From positions 16,812,607 through 16,876,606 of the forward strand of contig NC_026656.2 in assembly GCF_000004075.3 (NCBI RefSeq): a stretch of 64,000 nucleotides of DNA. Reading direction: 5' to 3'. The notes under the pieces were generated by a model. It saw nothing but the letters and a program-made list of their open reading frames with translations. It did no database searches and had not been told where the DNA came from. Within the stretch, counting starts at the first letter, position 1; each line of letters starts with the position of its first letter. Position numbers and translations under genes: made by a program. The stretch comes from Cucumis sativus. Its lineage: Eukaryota > Streptophyta > Magnoliopsida > Cucurbitales > Cucurbitaceae. Below are positions 51,740 to 64,000 of the stretch, one piece after another.

Positions 51740-53330
51740 GGAAATTAAGACCCCGCTCGGGTCTAGGATCGTGGGTTTAGGGGTGATCGGATTGGCAGAG
51801 GCGTGCCCAAGTGGTTTTTTTTAATCTACGGAAGCAGCCCGCCATCTTAATTTCAGCTATCTGGTTACCGTTTTTATGAAAAAGATCCACGACATTATTC
51901 CTAACTGATGGAAGTTTGAATTTGTGTGAGGAAAGTAATAAGAAGCTAAAGGAAATTACTTTTGTGGCTTCAAAATATAGGTATCTTCAATTACTCATAT
52001 AAAGTTTTTCTTTTTCTTTTATCTCTTAAAGTCAATTTGTAAGGTTGGTTTGTAACAAGCTATATAATATATATATATATCAACAACTTTATTTTGTTTG
52101 TTAAACTGTGTTTCGTATCTTATGTTTGTCTCTAATCTATTTCCACTGGTTAATTAATTATAATTTTAATACTTGAAGTTTGAGTTTTGAGTTTTGAGTC
52201 AAGTTAGTTCAAGTCTCACACTTGAACGTTAAAATTCCAATATTTCATAGATGTTTAATTTTGGTCCCTCAATCTACAGCGTAACTAAGTAATCACATAA
52301 TACAGAGATAAAAACTTTTTCCGTCCTCCTCTAGTCCTCATATCTCCTTTTAGTTCACCTTATCGGTCATTCTGCAGTCGCAGTTACCTCTTCCTTCTCT
52401 TTCGGTCGTGGGACTCTTAACTCCTAGACTAATTCAAGTTCATTAGAAGGAAAAAATATTTTAAATGATTTGAAGGGTTGATAAGAAAAATGACAAATTA
52501 GGAGGTTTACTTATAAATAGCAAAAATTTACTTTTAAATTGTTAGAATAGCAAAATAGAAAAATCTGTAAAAAAAAAAATAGATGAAAAACTTGAATCCT
52601 AAATATAATGGTTCAATAAACCCCAACTACATTATAATTAAATAAAAGGTCACACACACAATTAAACCAATGAAAAATCTAATTTTCCCACAAAAACTAA
52701 AAAATAACACATATCACGATAGAAGCTTCACTTAAGCTCTGCAAATGTTCCACATCTCCTTCAAATCGTGCAGGCATTGAAAACTTTCCATTAATTTTAC
52801 GTTTTGAAACCCTAGAAAATTTTGAAAGGTCTTTCATTCGCTTAAGTTCCAAATCTCCAAAATATTATGTTTGCTATCTTCAGAATTTGTTCCATTGAAA
52901 ACCTTCAACTTCTTCAAATCAGCTTCAAAACCTTGAAAACCTTCAATTTCTTCCTCCAACGTCAACACCAGTTGGAAGGTCGATTTGCATCAAAGAATCA
53001 ATCGTTTGGGCAGTAGGGTAAAAAATATCAATGAAGCGTTGATGTGTTCTAATTTCAAAATGGAATCTTGCAACGTTATGGACATGAGAGGATTTAAGAA
53101 CATGATAAAAGCGCTTTTTTGTAGGTATGGCACAAGACCCATGGTTTTTGCTGCTCATGTCGAAACTTTTCCCCTCTCTTGTTTGCAAGAAAAACTCTCC
53201 CTCACTTTGTTTGTCTCATACGTCGGTTGCCTCCTCTTTCTCAATCTCCTTCTTTTAGGTTTTCTTTTCTTTTCTCAAATAAAACCTAAAAGAAGAAGAT
53301 TCAAATAATTGCAAAAATATCATTGAGGCA
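51740..53330. other. intergenic DNA after expansin
   Basis: Expansin 3' UTR, a short TA run near 52063-52080, and a more complex stretch at 52.74-53.29 kb. In that stretch, open frames on both strands (52943-53188 and 52985-53308) overlap and show no family features. I do not support a gene. Confidence 0.55.
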
Positions 53331-53335
53331 TAATT

Positions 53336-55135
53336 ACAATTCTAAAATTTAAATTCAAATTGTTATTAAAAATATAATATATATTATTTAGTAAATTTTT
53401 TAAAATATAAAAAAGTGAAAAATGTTGTATTTATATTTGACATTATTTTACGAGATGGTCTAAATTTTAAATTCAAATTGTTATTAAAACTATATTATGC
53501 ATTATTTAATAAATTATTTAAAATATAAAACAAAAAAACAAAAAAAATTGTATATATATTTGTCATTATTATAAGGGATGTTGGTGCAATTTTGTCCCGC
53601 AACAAAATAGCAGATTTAGTTAAGATTTACTAAATTTGAATGTTGTTTACAAAATACAGTATATTTGTGTTATTTTCAATATCATGTCTCATTTTTTGGT
53701 CTATTCAAATCTGTTGTATTTGGAATATGTGAATTATCATATACCTATGGGAATGATACTACATCTTGATGACCAAATTTTTTACCTTTTTGTGTATGTC
53801 CCAAATTTGTTGTTTATAACATCATTCATACTCGACATATGCTATGTTTGGAAAATCTTAATTCTATTGGTTATTATGAAGTTTGGTTAGTTAAACAACT
53901 GTGATTATGATTCAATGACACTATTTAAGCAATCATTCTTATTATTGTTGGTTTTGTAACAAATTCATCTTAATGTTAAGGTTTTTGGATTGATAACGTA
54001 TATGATTATATGAGCAAATAAAAATTAGTATTTGAACATATGATCATGATATAGATTAAGACACAACCTGTTGAAACTGTTTAGAAGAGTATAACCTGTT
54101 GAAACTATTTAGAATATATATTTGAAACTGAATTGTGTACATAATTGTAATAGGGCACATAAGTTGCTGATGAGGAAATAAATAGATTGATCAAGTCAAT
54201 CGATGAGAAAATTATATATGATGAAATAAAGAAAAAAGAAGAAGTGATATAGTACTAAATGATTTGAATATGTTTGTATAATGAGTGATTGGAATATGTT
54301 TGTATAATGAGTGACTATAAGATTTTAAAAATTGTGGATCACACGTTAATATAAACATAATTTAAAAACATGTCTCAAAATAATTATTCAATACAATTGG
54401 CACAATAAAATAATTTAAAAAAAAATAAAAATCAACAAATTAGCATGATTTTAGATAAGATAAAACTTTAACTTTAATTTGTTATTAACCATACATATTT
54501 TGGAGCTATTTAAATTTAAATTTTTTATAAATATTTTGTAAATAATCCAAAATCTTGAATTTATGTTTGCCATTATTTGAAGATGTCAACCAAATAACAT
54601 GATATGATTTTAGGGATGATATAATTTTTAATAAGATATGTAGATAATCGTAGTTAGGTTGAATTTATGTTTGCATTATTTGAGAGATATCAACGGAACT
54701 AAATATCACTATTTTAGGAATGAATTTATTTTAATAAAATAAATGGTAATGGTAATTAACACGATTTTAGGGAATGATAAAATTTTAAATTCAAATTGTT
54801 ATAAACCATATATATTTTGGAGGTATTTAAATTCAAATTTATTTTATAAATATTTTGAAATATAAATATTTCGAAGATGTTGAATTTATGTTTGTCATTA
54901 TTTTAGGAATATGATCATTTAAAAGAATTCAAATTAATAATTTTAGTGGAGGTTATAAAATCTAACTCCACCTTGTTATTATAAATATGAAAAATATGTA
55001 TTGTATAATGAAATATTAATAAATATTAAAAAAAATTATGAAAGGAAAAATGGTAAAATTATGAAATTATATTAGCCAATATTTTAGGATGACAGAAAAA
55101 AATTGAATTCAAATAGTTATTACTATATATATTAT
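53336..55135. repeat. degenerate AT-rich repeat field
   Basis: A core of ttaaattcaaattgttatta followed by a ttgaatttatgtttgycattattttaggg-like segment recurs in whole or part near 53345, 53465, 54475, 54580, 54660, 54785, 54890 and 55095. The first two copies form a clear tandem pair about 120 bp apart. Smaller tandems are embedded: period 28 at about 54065-54114 (aacctgttgaaact) and period 26 at 54266-54316 (gaatatgtttgtataatgag). It looks like decayed tandem or transposon-derived repeats with no coding capacity. Confidence 0.6.
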
Positions 55136-55504
55136 GAATTATAGAAATGCATAGTTAATTAATTGATTTAAACCTAAAAGTCTAAAATGGTGTATAATTT
55201 GCATATATAAATCTAGGTGATGTTAGTGTAATATTATTTACTTTGAAAATAAAAAATTATTTAATATTTTTCAAAATTGAGGATTTTTACAAATACTCTT
55301 TGAAATTATGTATCAATTTTTATCTATGCAAATATAGTGTATTTCACGAAAAAGAATTTTTGTATACAAAGGATATAATCGGTTAATTTTTGAGTTTGTT
55401 CTCTTTTTTTTTTTTTTTTTTGACATTATAATTCTTATCTCTCGTTTGAAACTAGGGATAGTTACAAATTTAACTATTAGATGCAAAATAATTAAGTATA
55501 TAAC

Positions 55505-55680
55505 AACATTTTAAAAAATTGCAAATATAGCAAAATTTGTCAAATTTTATCAATAATAGAAGTCTATCACCAATAGACAATGTTATAAATATCAGTCTAT
55601 CATAGATAGATCATACAAATCTATTAAAGATACAAGTCCATCAGCGACAGTTTGCTATATTTGTAAACTTTTTAAATGTT
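55505..55680. mobile_element. MITE-like element with aaatatagcaaa inverted ends
   Basis: The left end (about 55518) reads ttgcaaatatagcaaa and the right end (about 55650-55670) reads tttgctatatttgtaaac, its inverted copy. The roughly 130-bp interior is full of agtctatca / tgatagat motifs. It shares ends and interior style with the element at 15611-15805. No target-site duplication was confirmed. Confidence 0.6.
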
Positions 55681-55743
55681 AGTTTTATGTTTGATTATTA
55701 TTGGTAAATGGTTATCAAGTATAATGAGTGGTTTTGCAACTAA

Positions 55744-55810
55744 TGGGCTTTTAAGCCCAAACAAGTAGATGCCTAAGAAATTGGGCCAAAGTCGAGCAAA
55801 GTTAAGCCCA
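55744..55810. promoter_or_regulatory. cluster of four site II elements upstream of the mTERF gene
   Basis: TGGGCT (55744-55749), AGCCCA (55754-55759), TGGGCC (55782-55787) and AGCCCA (55805-55810): four TGGGCY cores within 67 bp, on both strands, 180-246 bp upstream of the ATG. Site II clusters bound by TCP factors are established in promoters of plant genes for mitochondrial and ribosomal proteins, which fits an organelle-targeted mTERF. Confidence 0.7.
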
Positions 55811-55989
55811 AATAGTTGGTCTATTTGCTTCAAATATTTATTAGGGTGTAATAGTTATTAACACTTCACTTGTTTGTTTTTATGGTTAAAATAAGTTTAG
55901 GGTTGTAGGAACTACTGTGTTCAACAGAACCCCAATCGTCACAAGTAGCACTCGGCAGTCGGTGGATACATGCCCACCCAAACCTCTTT

Positions 55990-57198
55990 ATGACCAATTT
56001 TCTACTCAAACCTTCTCTACTACGTCTCTTTGCTCAAGATCTCCGGGATTTCACACACAACAACACCACAATTGGCCTCAAATTCCTTTCTTCTCTCTCT
56101 CAAACCCCTCAATCAACCAACGATCCCACTGTCGATTACCTCATCCACACCATCGGCCTCTCCAAGGCTTCAGCTCTCGCCGCTGCCAAGCAAATCCGTC
56201 TCAAACCAACCGCGCATCCCGACTCCGTTCTTGCACTCTTTAACGCCTATGGATTCACACCCTCCCACATTGCCAGCATCTTTAGCAGACGACCCAGTCT
56301 CCTCCTTGCCAATCCCGACACAACACTCAAGCCCAAGTTCGAGTTTCTCTCCAGAAACGGCATATCTGGCAACTTTCTCGCCGACGTAATCGATAGGGAC
56401 CCATTGATTCTCTGTAGGAGCCTGGACAAGCAGATTGTTCCATGTATTGATTTTCTCATAAATTTCTTTGGGTCTACTGATTGTATTGTTTCGCTATTTT
56501 CTACTGCACATAGGACTCGTGTTTTGCACACATTTTCTGAATTCGTGGCTCCTAATATCGAAGTATTGAGAGCTAATGGAGTGCTCGATTCCAACATTGC
56601 TAAACTGCTTTGGATGCGCCCGATTGCACTCTCCAGGGATGTGGAATGGTTTACTGACATTGTCGAGAAGACAAGGGAAAGGGGGTTCAATCCTTCGAGT
56701 TTGATGTTTATTCATGGGCTGTGTACACTTTCATCGATGAGCAAGGACAAATGGTTATCGAAATTGCATCTTTTTAGAAGTTTTGGGTGGTCAGACGAGC
56801 AGTTTCAATCTATGTTTCTCAAGAAACCCTTTGTCATGAATTCGTCCGAGGAGCATTTAAAGAGGGCATTGGATTTCTTTGTGATCAAATGGGACTGGAC
56901 ATGGGAAGATATTTCCAAGTACTCACTTTTGCTCAATTTTAGTCTTGAAAAGAGGCTGATACCGAGGTCGTCTATCCTTCAGCACCTGATATCAAAAGGT
57001 TTTATCAAGAGGAAGAGTGTTGGCAGTGCATTGAATAGTCCCGAGCATAAGTTCTTAGAGAAGTTTGTGATGAAGTATCTTTCAGAAGATCCCAATCTAT
57101 TAGAGATGTACCAAGAGAAGAAGAAGATGGCACTTTGTGAGAGATCAGAGGCTGTAGGTTTGTGTGCAAAGCTTGATCTTAGAACTGTGATTTGCTGA
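55990..57198 (+). CDS. mTERF family protein (organellar)
   Basis: Intronless gene of 402 residues, typical of the plant mTERF cluster of intronless genes. The N-terminus (MTNFLLKPSLLRLFAQDLRD) is basic, leucine-rich and likely a mitochondrial presequence. It is followed by DPTVDYLIHTIGLSKASALAAAKQI and then about seven mTERF repeats of three helices each. Typical repeat signatures are FNAYGFTPSHIASIFSRRPSLLLANP, FLSRNGISGNFLADVIDRDPLIL, LRANGVLDSNIAKLLWMRP and RSFGWSDEQFQSMFLKKPFVM. mTERFs form a nucleic-acid-binding superhelix and act in organellar transcription, splicing or ribosome assembly; which one applies here cannot be read from sequence. The ATG chosen is the first in this frame after the leader; overlapping frames at 55917-56389 (+) and 56247-56715 (-) are shadows. 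Confidence 0.93.
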   Translation: MTNFLLKPSLLRLFAQDLRDFTHNNTTIGLKFLSSLSQTPQSTNDPTVDYLIHTIGLSKASALAAAKQIRLKPTAHPDSVLALFNAYGFTPSHIASIFSRRPSLLLANPDTTLKPKFEFLSRNGISGNFLADVIDRDPLILCRSLDKQIVPCIDFLINFFGSTDCIVSLFSTAHRTRVLHTFSEFVAPNIEVLRANGVLDSNIAKLLWMRPIALSRDVEWFTDIVEKTRERGFNPSSLMFIHGLCTLSSMSKDKWLSKLHLFRSFGWSDEQFQSMFLKKPFVMNSSEEHLKRALDFFVIKWDWTWEDISKYSLLLNFSLEKRLIPRSSILQHLISKGFIKRKSVGSALNSPEHKFLEKFVMKYLSEDPNLLEMYQEKKKMALCERSEAVGLCAKLDLRTVIC

Positions 57199-59408
57199 TA
57201 ACCGACATCATATGATAGTTATAGCATTTTGATCTTTTAGGAATGTACCAACTTGGCATGAGACTGCGCCAAGAGAAGTAAGTAGTTATGATGCTTAATT
57301 TTAAAGATCGGTATCATTGATGATTGGGGCCGGGTTTCTCTTACATTTACAAGAGAGAAAGATTGTTGTTCTCTTTGGTTAGCGGGTCTGTATCTCTTGT
57401 TTTGTTTGCTTGTTCTTCTTCTCGCTTCCTTTTGGAAGATTATTATATCTTAGAATTTATTCATTTATATCAATCAACCAAAAGTTTGATCATCTGGTTA
57501 GTGTATATATTTGGAATTCAACTACATGTGCAAACTCAAGTTTCGATTCTCTTCCCATTTATTTTCCTTATCATATTATGATTATATCATAAAACTATTT
57601 GTAGTAGTCATAGTCACAAAAATCTAACCTTATTTATCGTAACTCTTGTACAATACAAGATAGTCTTTGTTTATAATCTAACAAAATGCTATAAATCATA
57701 TCGACAACGTCAAATCAAGTAAATCCCACTCACAAGAAACACACCAATATTATAATTTTACAGTACATTTCTTTAGATATTCTAGTGTTATTTCTTTTCT
57801 TTATATTTTAAATTAACAAAAATAGAAAAAAAGTGTAGCAAATAGTAAATATAAAATTGAGAGTTTTGAAATCCCAAACAACCACTTAATCTAATCATTA
57901 GCAATGTGTACTAATCACTATATACATATAGAGAGAAACATTATAGTTCAGTCAAAATAAAATAGAAAATAATACAAAAGTAGGATTTGAACTTAGGGAT
58001 CGTTTTACCATTAAGTTATTAACTTCTAATATTAGCATTATTTCATTTCTTACGTATTCAACATAAAAAAAAGTATAAAGTTGAAGGAACTTTCTCTACT
58101 AAATTAATTGGTATCTAACTTCTTTCCTTATATATATTATGACACATTTAAATTTCAATATATATATATAATGACATGAATGTGGTCAATCATTTTTTAG
58201 AAAGGAGGGAAAAAAGTAAACGCAACTTTAATAATTTATATAGTTTGGTGTATAATATAATACAGGGGAGAGAAGAAAAAAAAAAAAGAAGAAGATATGG
58301 AGTAATAATGTAATGTTGTCTAAGTTTTATCAAATCCAATAATTAATAATTGATAATTAGTTGTTATGAATAATGAAGTTTGGAGTTTGTGGACATTGAG
58401 GAGTCGTTATAAAAGTGATTATTTGACTGCTTAACTACCCCCTTCCTTTTCCTTTCATTTTAGTTTAATTGTTTTATTTTAAAGTATTCTATTTGTTCTA
58501 TTTTGATTTCGGTCGTGTTTGATAACTATTTAGTTATCGGTCTTAAAATATAGAATTTTTAAATAATATTATAAATATTAACGTTACTTTAACTTTAAGA
58601 TACTAAAACTAAATAATTAAAATTACATGAATTAAGCCAAATATATTTAGACTAAAATAGCTCATCCAATAGTATAGATTGGTTGCTTTTACATCAAGGG
58701 TTGATTTACGCAAATCATGGAAAGTCACTTTGACTTTTTCTTCTTGTTTTTATCAAATTATATCCTAATTCTTAATTTTATGATTACATATCAACATTTT
58801 TTTTTTTTTAGAAAATTTATAATCCAATAAGATAGAATGAAATTAATAGTTTAATATTAAATTTCAAGTGTAAGTTTAAGAGATTTTGATATTTTTTAAA
58901 TCTCTATAAAAAGAGAAATTAATTTTCACGATCTGAAAAATTGCATTGAAAAGTGTGGTAGAACTTAATACAATAGATCTAAAATTTTAACAAAAATAAA
59001 AAATTATTTAAAAAGAGTCTATTACAATATAGCTAACACTTTTATATCTATATATACTAAAGAGATAAAACTATAAGAGTATCTCAGGTTTACATTTAAA
59101 TGCTTGTAAATGTTAACCTTTTTTTAATACAACAAACGCATATGGAATAATTGAACTTGTTGACGTTTAAAGATATACTCTTGCCAACATGGTTAAGTTA
59201 AATTTTGTCCAATGTTGCATGTATATAATTTGGTACTATATGTTATATTATGAAGCAATCTCATTCCAATCATTTTTTAATGTTGGGCCCTTAAAAATAG
59301 TTAACTTTAACATCACAACTCCACCCAAAACAGTGGTTTTGGATCACCAAACATTCCAACAACTATCTTCCCATCCATAACCACTCTCTTACTTCCCTTT
59401 TCCATACA
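57199..59408. other. AT-rich intergenic DNA between mTERF and peroxidase genes
   Basis: mTERF 3' UTR, then AT-rich DNA without a supported gene. A tRNA-like ttcaaatcc/A-box pattern on the minus strand near 57980-58025 is too weak to call. The right end is the peroxidase promoter. The open frame at 59189-59380 lies in that promoter and is not supported. Confidence 0.6.
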
Positions 59409-59416
59409 TATAAATA
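59409..59416 (+). promoter_or_regulatory. TATA box of the peroxidase gene
   Basis: TATAAATA, 81 bp before the ATG at 59497, followed by a C/A/T-rich start region (actctcacactcc) typical of plant transcription starts. Confidence 0.7.
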
Positions 59417-59496
59417 CTCTCACACTCCTTATTTTCGAATCACCACCACTCAACATTTTTTATTCCATTACTTCAAATAACCCTCTACTCAAAATC

Positions 59497-60770
<1,274 letters not shown>

Positions 60771-63700
60771 AATTTAATGTATGTGTATGGATAAATTTTC
60801 ATTTAAAATTTTTTTTGGGGGGTGATAATTAATGGGGGTGGGTTTTGGAAAGCTTTGGTTTGTGTGGAAAAAATGTGATACTATTTATTTTAATAGGAAA
60901 AAAAGAGGGGGTTGAAGTTTTTGTTTTGTTTGTGTGTGTGTGGGAAATATTGATACTTGTAATTTGAAGAATTGTATTTTCTTCTTTTCATATAAGACAA
61001 GAATGTGAATCGTTCAATTCATGCCAATTACTATATTATACTTTTGTGTGATTCTTTTATTATGTTTATTTTCATAATTGAATACCCTAATAAATAATCA
61101 ATAATTCATTTCAATAAGTCGTTGTCAAATGATATATCCAAGGGTGTATATTTTATCCAAACTATTGTTATGATTACTATTTTAATTTTTAACACTTAAA
61201 AAAACAAAAAAGAAATTTATCTTCCAACCTCTTATAATTACTATTAAAAAATACTGCATACTTTCTCTTTAAAAATTGAAATATTTATTTTGGACAAGTT
61301 GTAAAAACCATTTATAAAGTAATGTAGTAACCGTAATTATATTCTTTCAAAATTTCAATAATAACAACTAGACTTTTAAACTTTAAAATGTGATAAAATT
61401 GAGCGTTCAAACGTACCGTAACTACAAAAATTGAATTCATATATGATAAAAATTGAATTCTTGAAATTATATTAGTGATTTTACGAGTTTGATTTTAAAA
61501 TTTAAGTAAGTTTAAATTTTAATTTTTAGTTTTGAAAGTATAATGGTTGTAATTTAATATTGGTTTTTACATTTTATTACTTTGTTTGTTGGGTTAGGAG
61601 AATTGGAAAAGGACATTGGTGGTTTGGTTTTAATTTCCGCTACTTTTGGTTGCTTTCATGACTTTATCCTTTTTCTCGAGAAAGGGGACACCAATAGTTA
61701 ATCAACTCCACATTACATTCATTCATCTACTTTCTCTTATTATCAATATAGAATTTGTTTTTATACGTTTTTTATTCTTTTTTTTTTTGCACCACAAAAC
61801 TATTGGCACTAAGACCATATTATTAATTTTTTCACTATATATATATATATACATATTATTACACTTTTATGAACATGTCGAACATTTTCAATAATATTTT
61901 AATGTTAATTTTTTCTTTAATAAAACCATTGGAGTATGTTTCTTTTATTAAATGTTTTCAAATTTGTAATATGATACCACAACCCGTTAACCAATTAAGT
62001 GATTTCACTTGGTAGATTTGAAATTTTGTTATTGAGAGATGATATTTTGTATAATCAAAAACTAAAATTTTAGAAAACAAATAGAAATTGGTAAGTACTA
62101 ATTAGTTCATAAAATATTTATAAATTAGAAATGAGGATGAAATTTCTTTTAAAGAATGGTGGCTGTCAGTGGTCTGACACGTATCATCAAGGGTCATGTG
62201 AGTCTTTTTATGTGGAAGTTCCAATGAATCTTGTGATAAGAATGGTGATTACCAAATTAAATAACAATATATAATATAAACTATATGTTACAATATATAC
62301 TTTTGATGTGTAAATTAACATTTCCTTCAATTATAATATTCTAGTTTTAAATATCGAACTATTGTATTAAATAGTTTCCTTTATAATTTTAAAAACATAG
62401 TTTAATTATGCAAACTAAAATGATATTTAATTTTAACATAACTTATAGATGTCTCTAATCTTTTATTTAATAAAACCTTCCATAACTTAACATTTAACTT
62501 TCCAACATTTGAAATGTTTAACATGTGCCAAACTTTTAATTTTTTTAAAAACAGAATCTATTATTCAAAATTTAAAATTGAAAGATTATTAAGCCTATAC
62601 AAAATCCTAATAGTTACATGGAGTTGAAAATTTATCAAATATTACAAGGAGCTAAGGGAAATAAAACTAACAAAATTATGAAATAACGCATTGTCTAACC
62701 TTTTAGTTTGAACATAAAATTTAAATATTTGAATATAACAAAAAAGAAGTAATCATTTAATAATTCTAAAACAAATAGGCTCATTTACTTTAATAGAAAC
62801 AATACAATGTATTTATTTTTCTCAAGAAGGAAAGTAGGATTATTTTAGGGGTAATAATAAGAATAAATTGAGTAATAATAATAATAGTTTTGTGGAAGCG
62901 GAGACGTCTCTTTTCCCTCTCTCACCTAAGTTTCGCACTTCTTCATCTTAACCATTATTATTTATTATTATTCACGTGTTTCATACTTTTTTATTACCAT
63001 CAATTTATAAATAAAACTCCATTAATAAAAAATTTTAAAAAATACACATTTTCCCATTTTCATCATAACCCAATTTAAATACCTGACCTTAAATCGATCA
63101 TTTATAATTTATATTTTATAACAGTTTGAATATATGCTATATAATTGTTAAATATGTTTTAACTATTAGATAAATATTTAAAAAATTGTCTTATTAAAAA
63201 AGCTATACTATTAGTTGAATAAACATGGGGAACGTGTCATTAAACGATGTTAAATTAATAATAGAGATATCATAACACATAAATTGAGTTTTAGAAAATA
63301 TAGCTTATCTAGTTAGATTTTTATATATATCTTTATTATGTAGTTAAATATTCATAAAAGTTATGTTGGAAATTTTTGGATCATGCTGTTTGTTATACTC
63401 AATGATATGGAGATTTGGGGTTTAACATATAAATAGATATCTAAGAGAAATACATTATATTAAATTTTAATGAAATGTGAGGAAATAGAGTTGAAATTTC
63501 AAACGTAAATTAAGGATATTGATTTTTTTTTTTTTTTTTTGACTCTGTTTCTTTCACCATAAATGAATTAAAATTGTGGGCAGGAGCAAGTTGTCACTCT
63601 TTCCCATCAAATGATAAATAATACGTAAAAATTGTTGTGATATTGATCAGAAGCACACAACAGAATTTTGGATAGAAAGAAAAATATAATATAACAATAA

Positions 63701-64000
63701 TAATAAATAAATAAATTACTAAAATAAAATTCTTTAAAAAAAAAAAAACCTCTTAACTTTTTCCATTATCCCCAAAAGTATTTGAAATTTTTTGTGTGAA
63801 ATTAGGAGATCTGTGAAAGACCTAGGTAGATGGTGAATTAAATGAACAATAATTATGGTGTGTTGTCTTAAGACACATAGACAACTAAATAGATAGTTAT
63901 ATTTTGACACATATAAAAGATGAACATCTATTTATAATATAAATTTATTATGTCATATTGTTTGGAAGGACTATTTTTTTAAAACCAACAAAGTTGATTA
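60771..64000. other. AT-rich DNA to the window end
   Basis: Peroxidase 3' UTR to about 61000, then no supported gene. Includes a TA run at 61836-61851 and a T18 run at about 63523-63540. A slightly GC-richer piece at about 62150-62240 and a CT-rich patch at about 62890-62960 could belong to the promoter of a gene beyond the window, but nothing specific is seen. Confidence 0.6.

Noticed and set aside
52943..53308. overlapping frames on both strands (81 and 107 codons)
   Set aside because: Neither has a recognisable domain, promoter or splice context. The plus frame ends in a hydrophobic CT-driven run.
56247..56715. minus-strand frames over the mTERF gene
   Set aside because: Antisense shadows of an intronless coding region.
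57975..58030. tRNA-like A/B-box pattern on the minus strand
   Set aside because: Box spacing and matches are too poor; it cannot fold as a tRNA.

Overview
The window is nuclear DNA from a flowering plant. Genes are split by GT-AG introns and lie in very AT-rich intergenic DNA full of microsatellites and decayed repeats. All recognisable products are plant proteins: a ROP GTPase, an alpha-expansin, a class III peroxidase, an SC35-type SR protein and an mTERF. Two MITE-like stretches built around aaatatagcaaa ends and a diverged tctatca core are of a kind I associate with cucurbit genomes. Cucurbitaceae is therefore my best guess, by inference only. There is no bacterial, plasmid or phage content and no CRISPR.

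Layout, left to right: (1) 2215-3201 (+), a one-exon acidic protein of unknown function. (2) 8380-5942 (-), a five-exon DUF4057/HN1-like gene with four SGxDIF-type motifs. (3) About 8 kb without a supported gene. (4) 19449-16495 (-), a seven-exon SC35-type splicing factor with a MITE-like insertion in intron 6. (5) 20908-21516 (+), a PNRC-motif protein. (6) 25165-22421 (-), RNA polymerase I subunit A12, with a LINE relic in intron 1. (7) 29632-31967 (+), a seven-exon ROP GTPase with a GC-AG intron. (8) 34750-32855 (-), a lysine-rich plant protein of unknown function. (9) 35561-37905 (+), an mPGES-2-like glutaredoxin/GST protein. (10) 39541-39725, a 45-bp tandem repeat array. (11) 40174-42309 (+), a secreted thioredoxin-fold protein. 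(12) 42.3-45.4 kb, repeat and gene-fragment debris. (13) 45589-45407 (-), a possible 60-residue protein. (14) 49993-51739 (+), alpha-expansin. (15) 53.3-55.2 kb, a degenerate AT-rich repeat field. (16) 55990-57198 (+), an intronless mTERF. (17) 59497-60770 (+), a class III peroxidase. (18) About 3.2 kb of AT-rich DNA to the end.

The genes are neighbours rather than a pathway. Loose functional groups are nuclear RNA metabolism (SC35, A12), cell wall and apoplast (expansin, peroxidase, the secreted thioredoxin-fold protein), signalling (ROP) and organelles (mTERF, mPGES-2-like). Exon boundaries were set by hand from GT/AG signals, reading phase and protein-family continuity. Every multi-exon model closes in frame.

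I found no clearly new biological system. The best leads are two introns that stay open in frame (ROP intron 6 and A12 intron 3), a duplicated splice donor in the mPGES-2-like gene, the 45-bp array, the promoter-element clusters of the A12 and mTERF genes, and the transposon relics.
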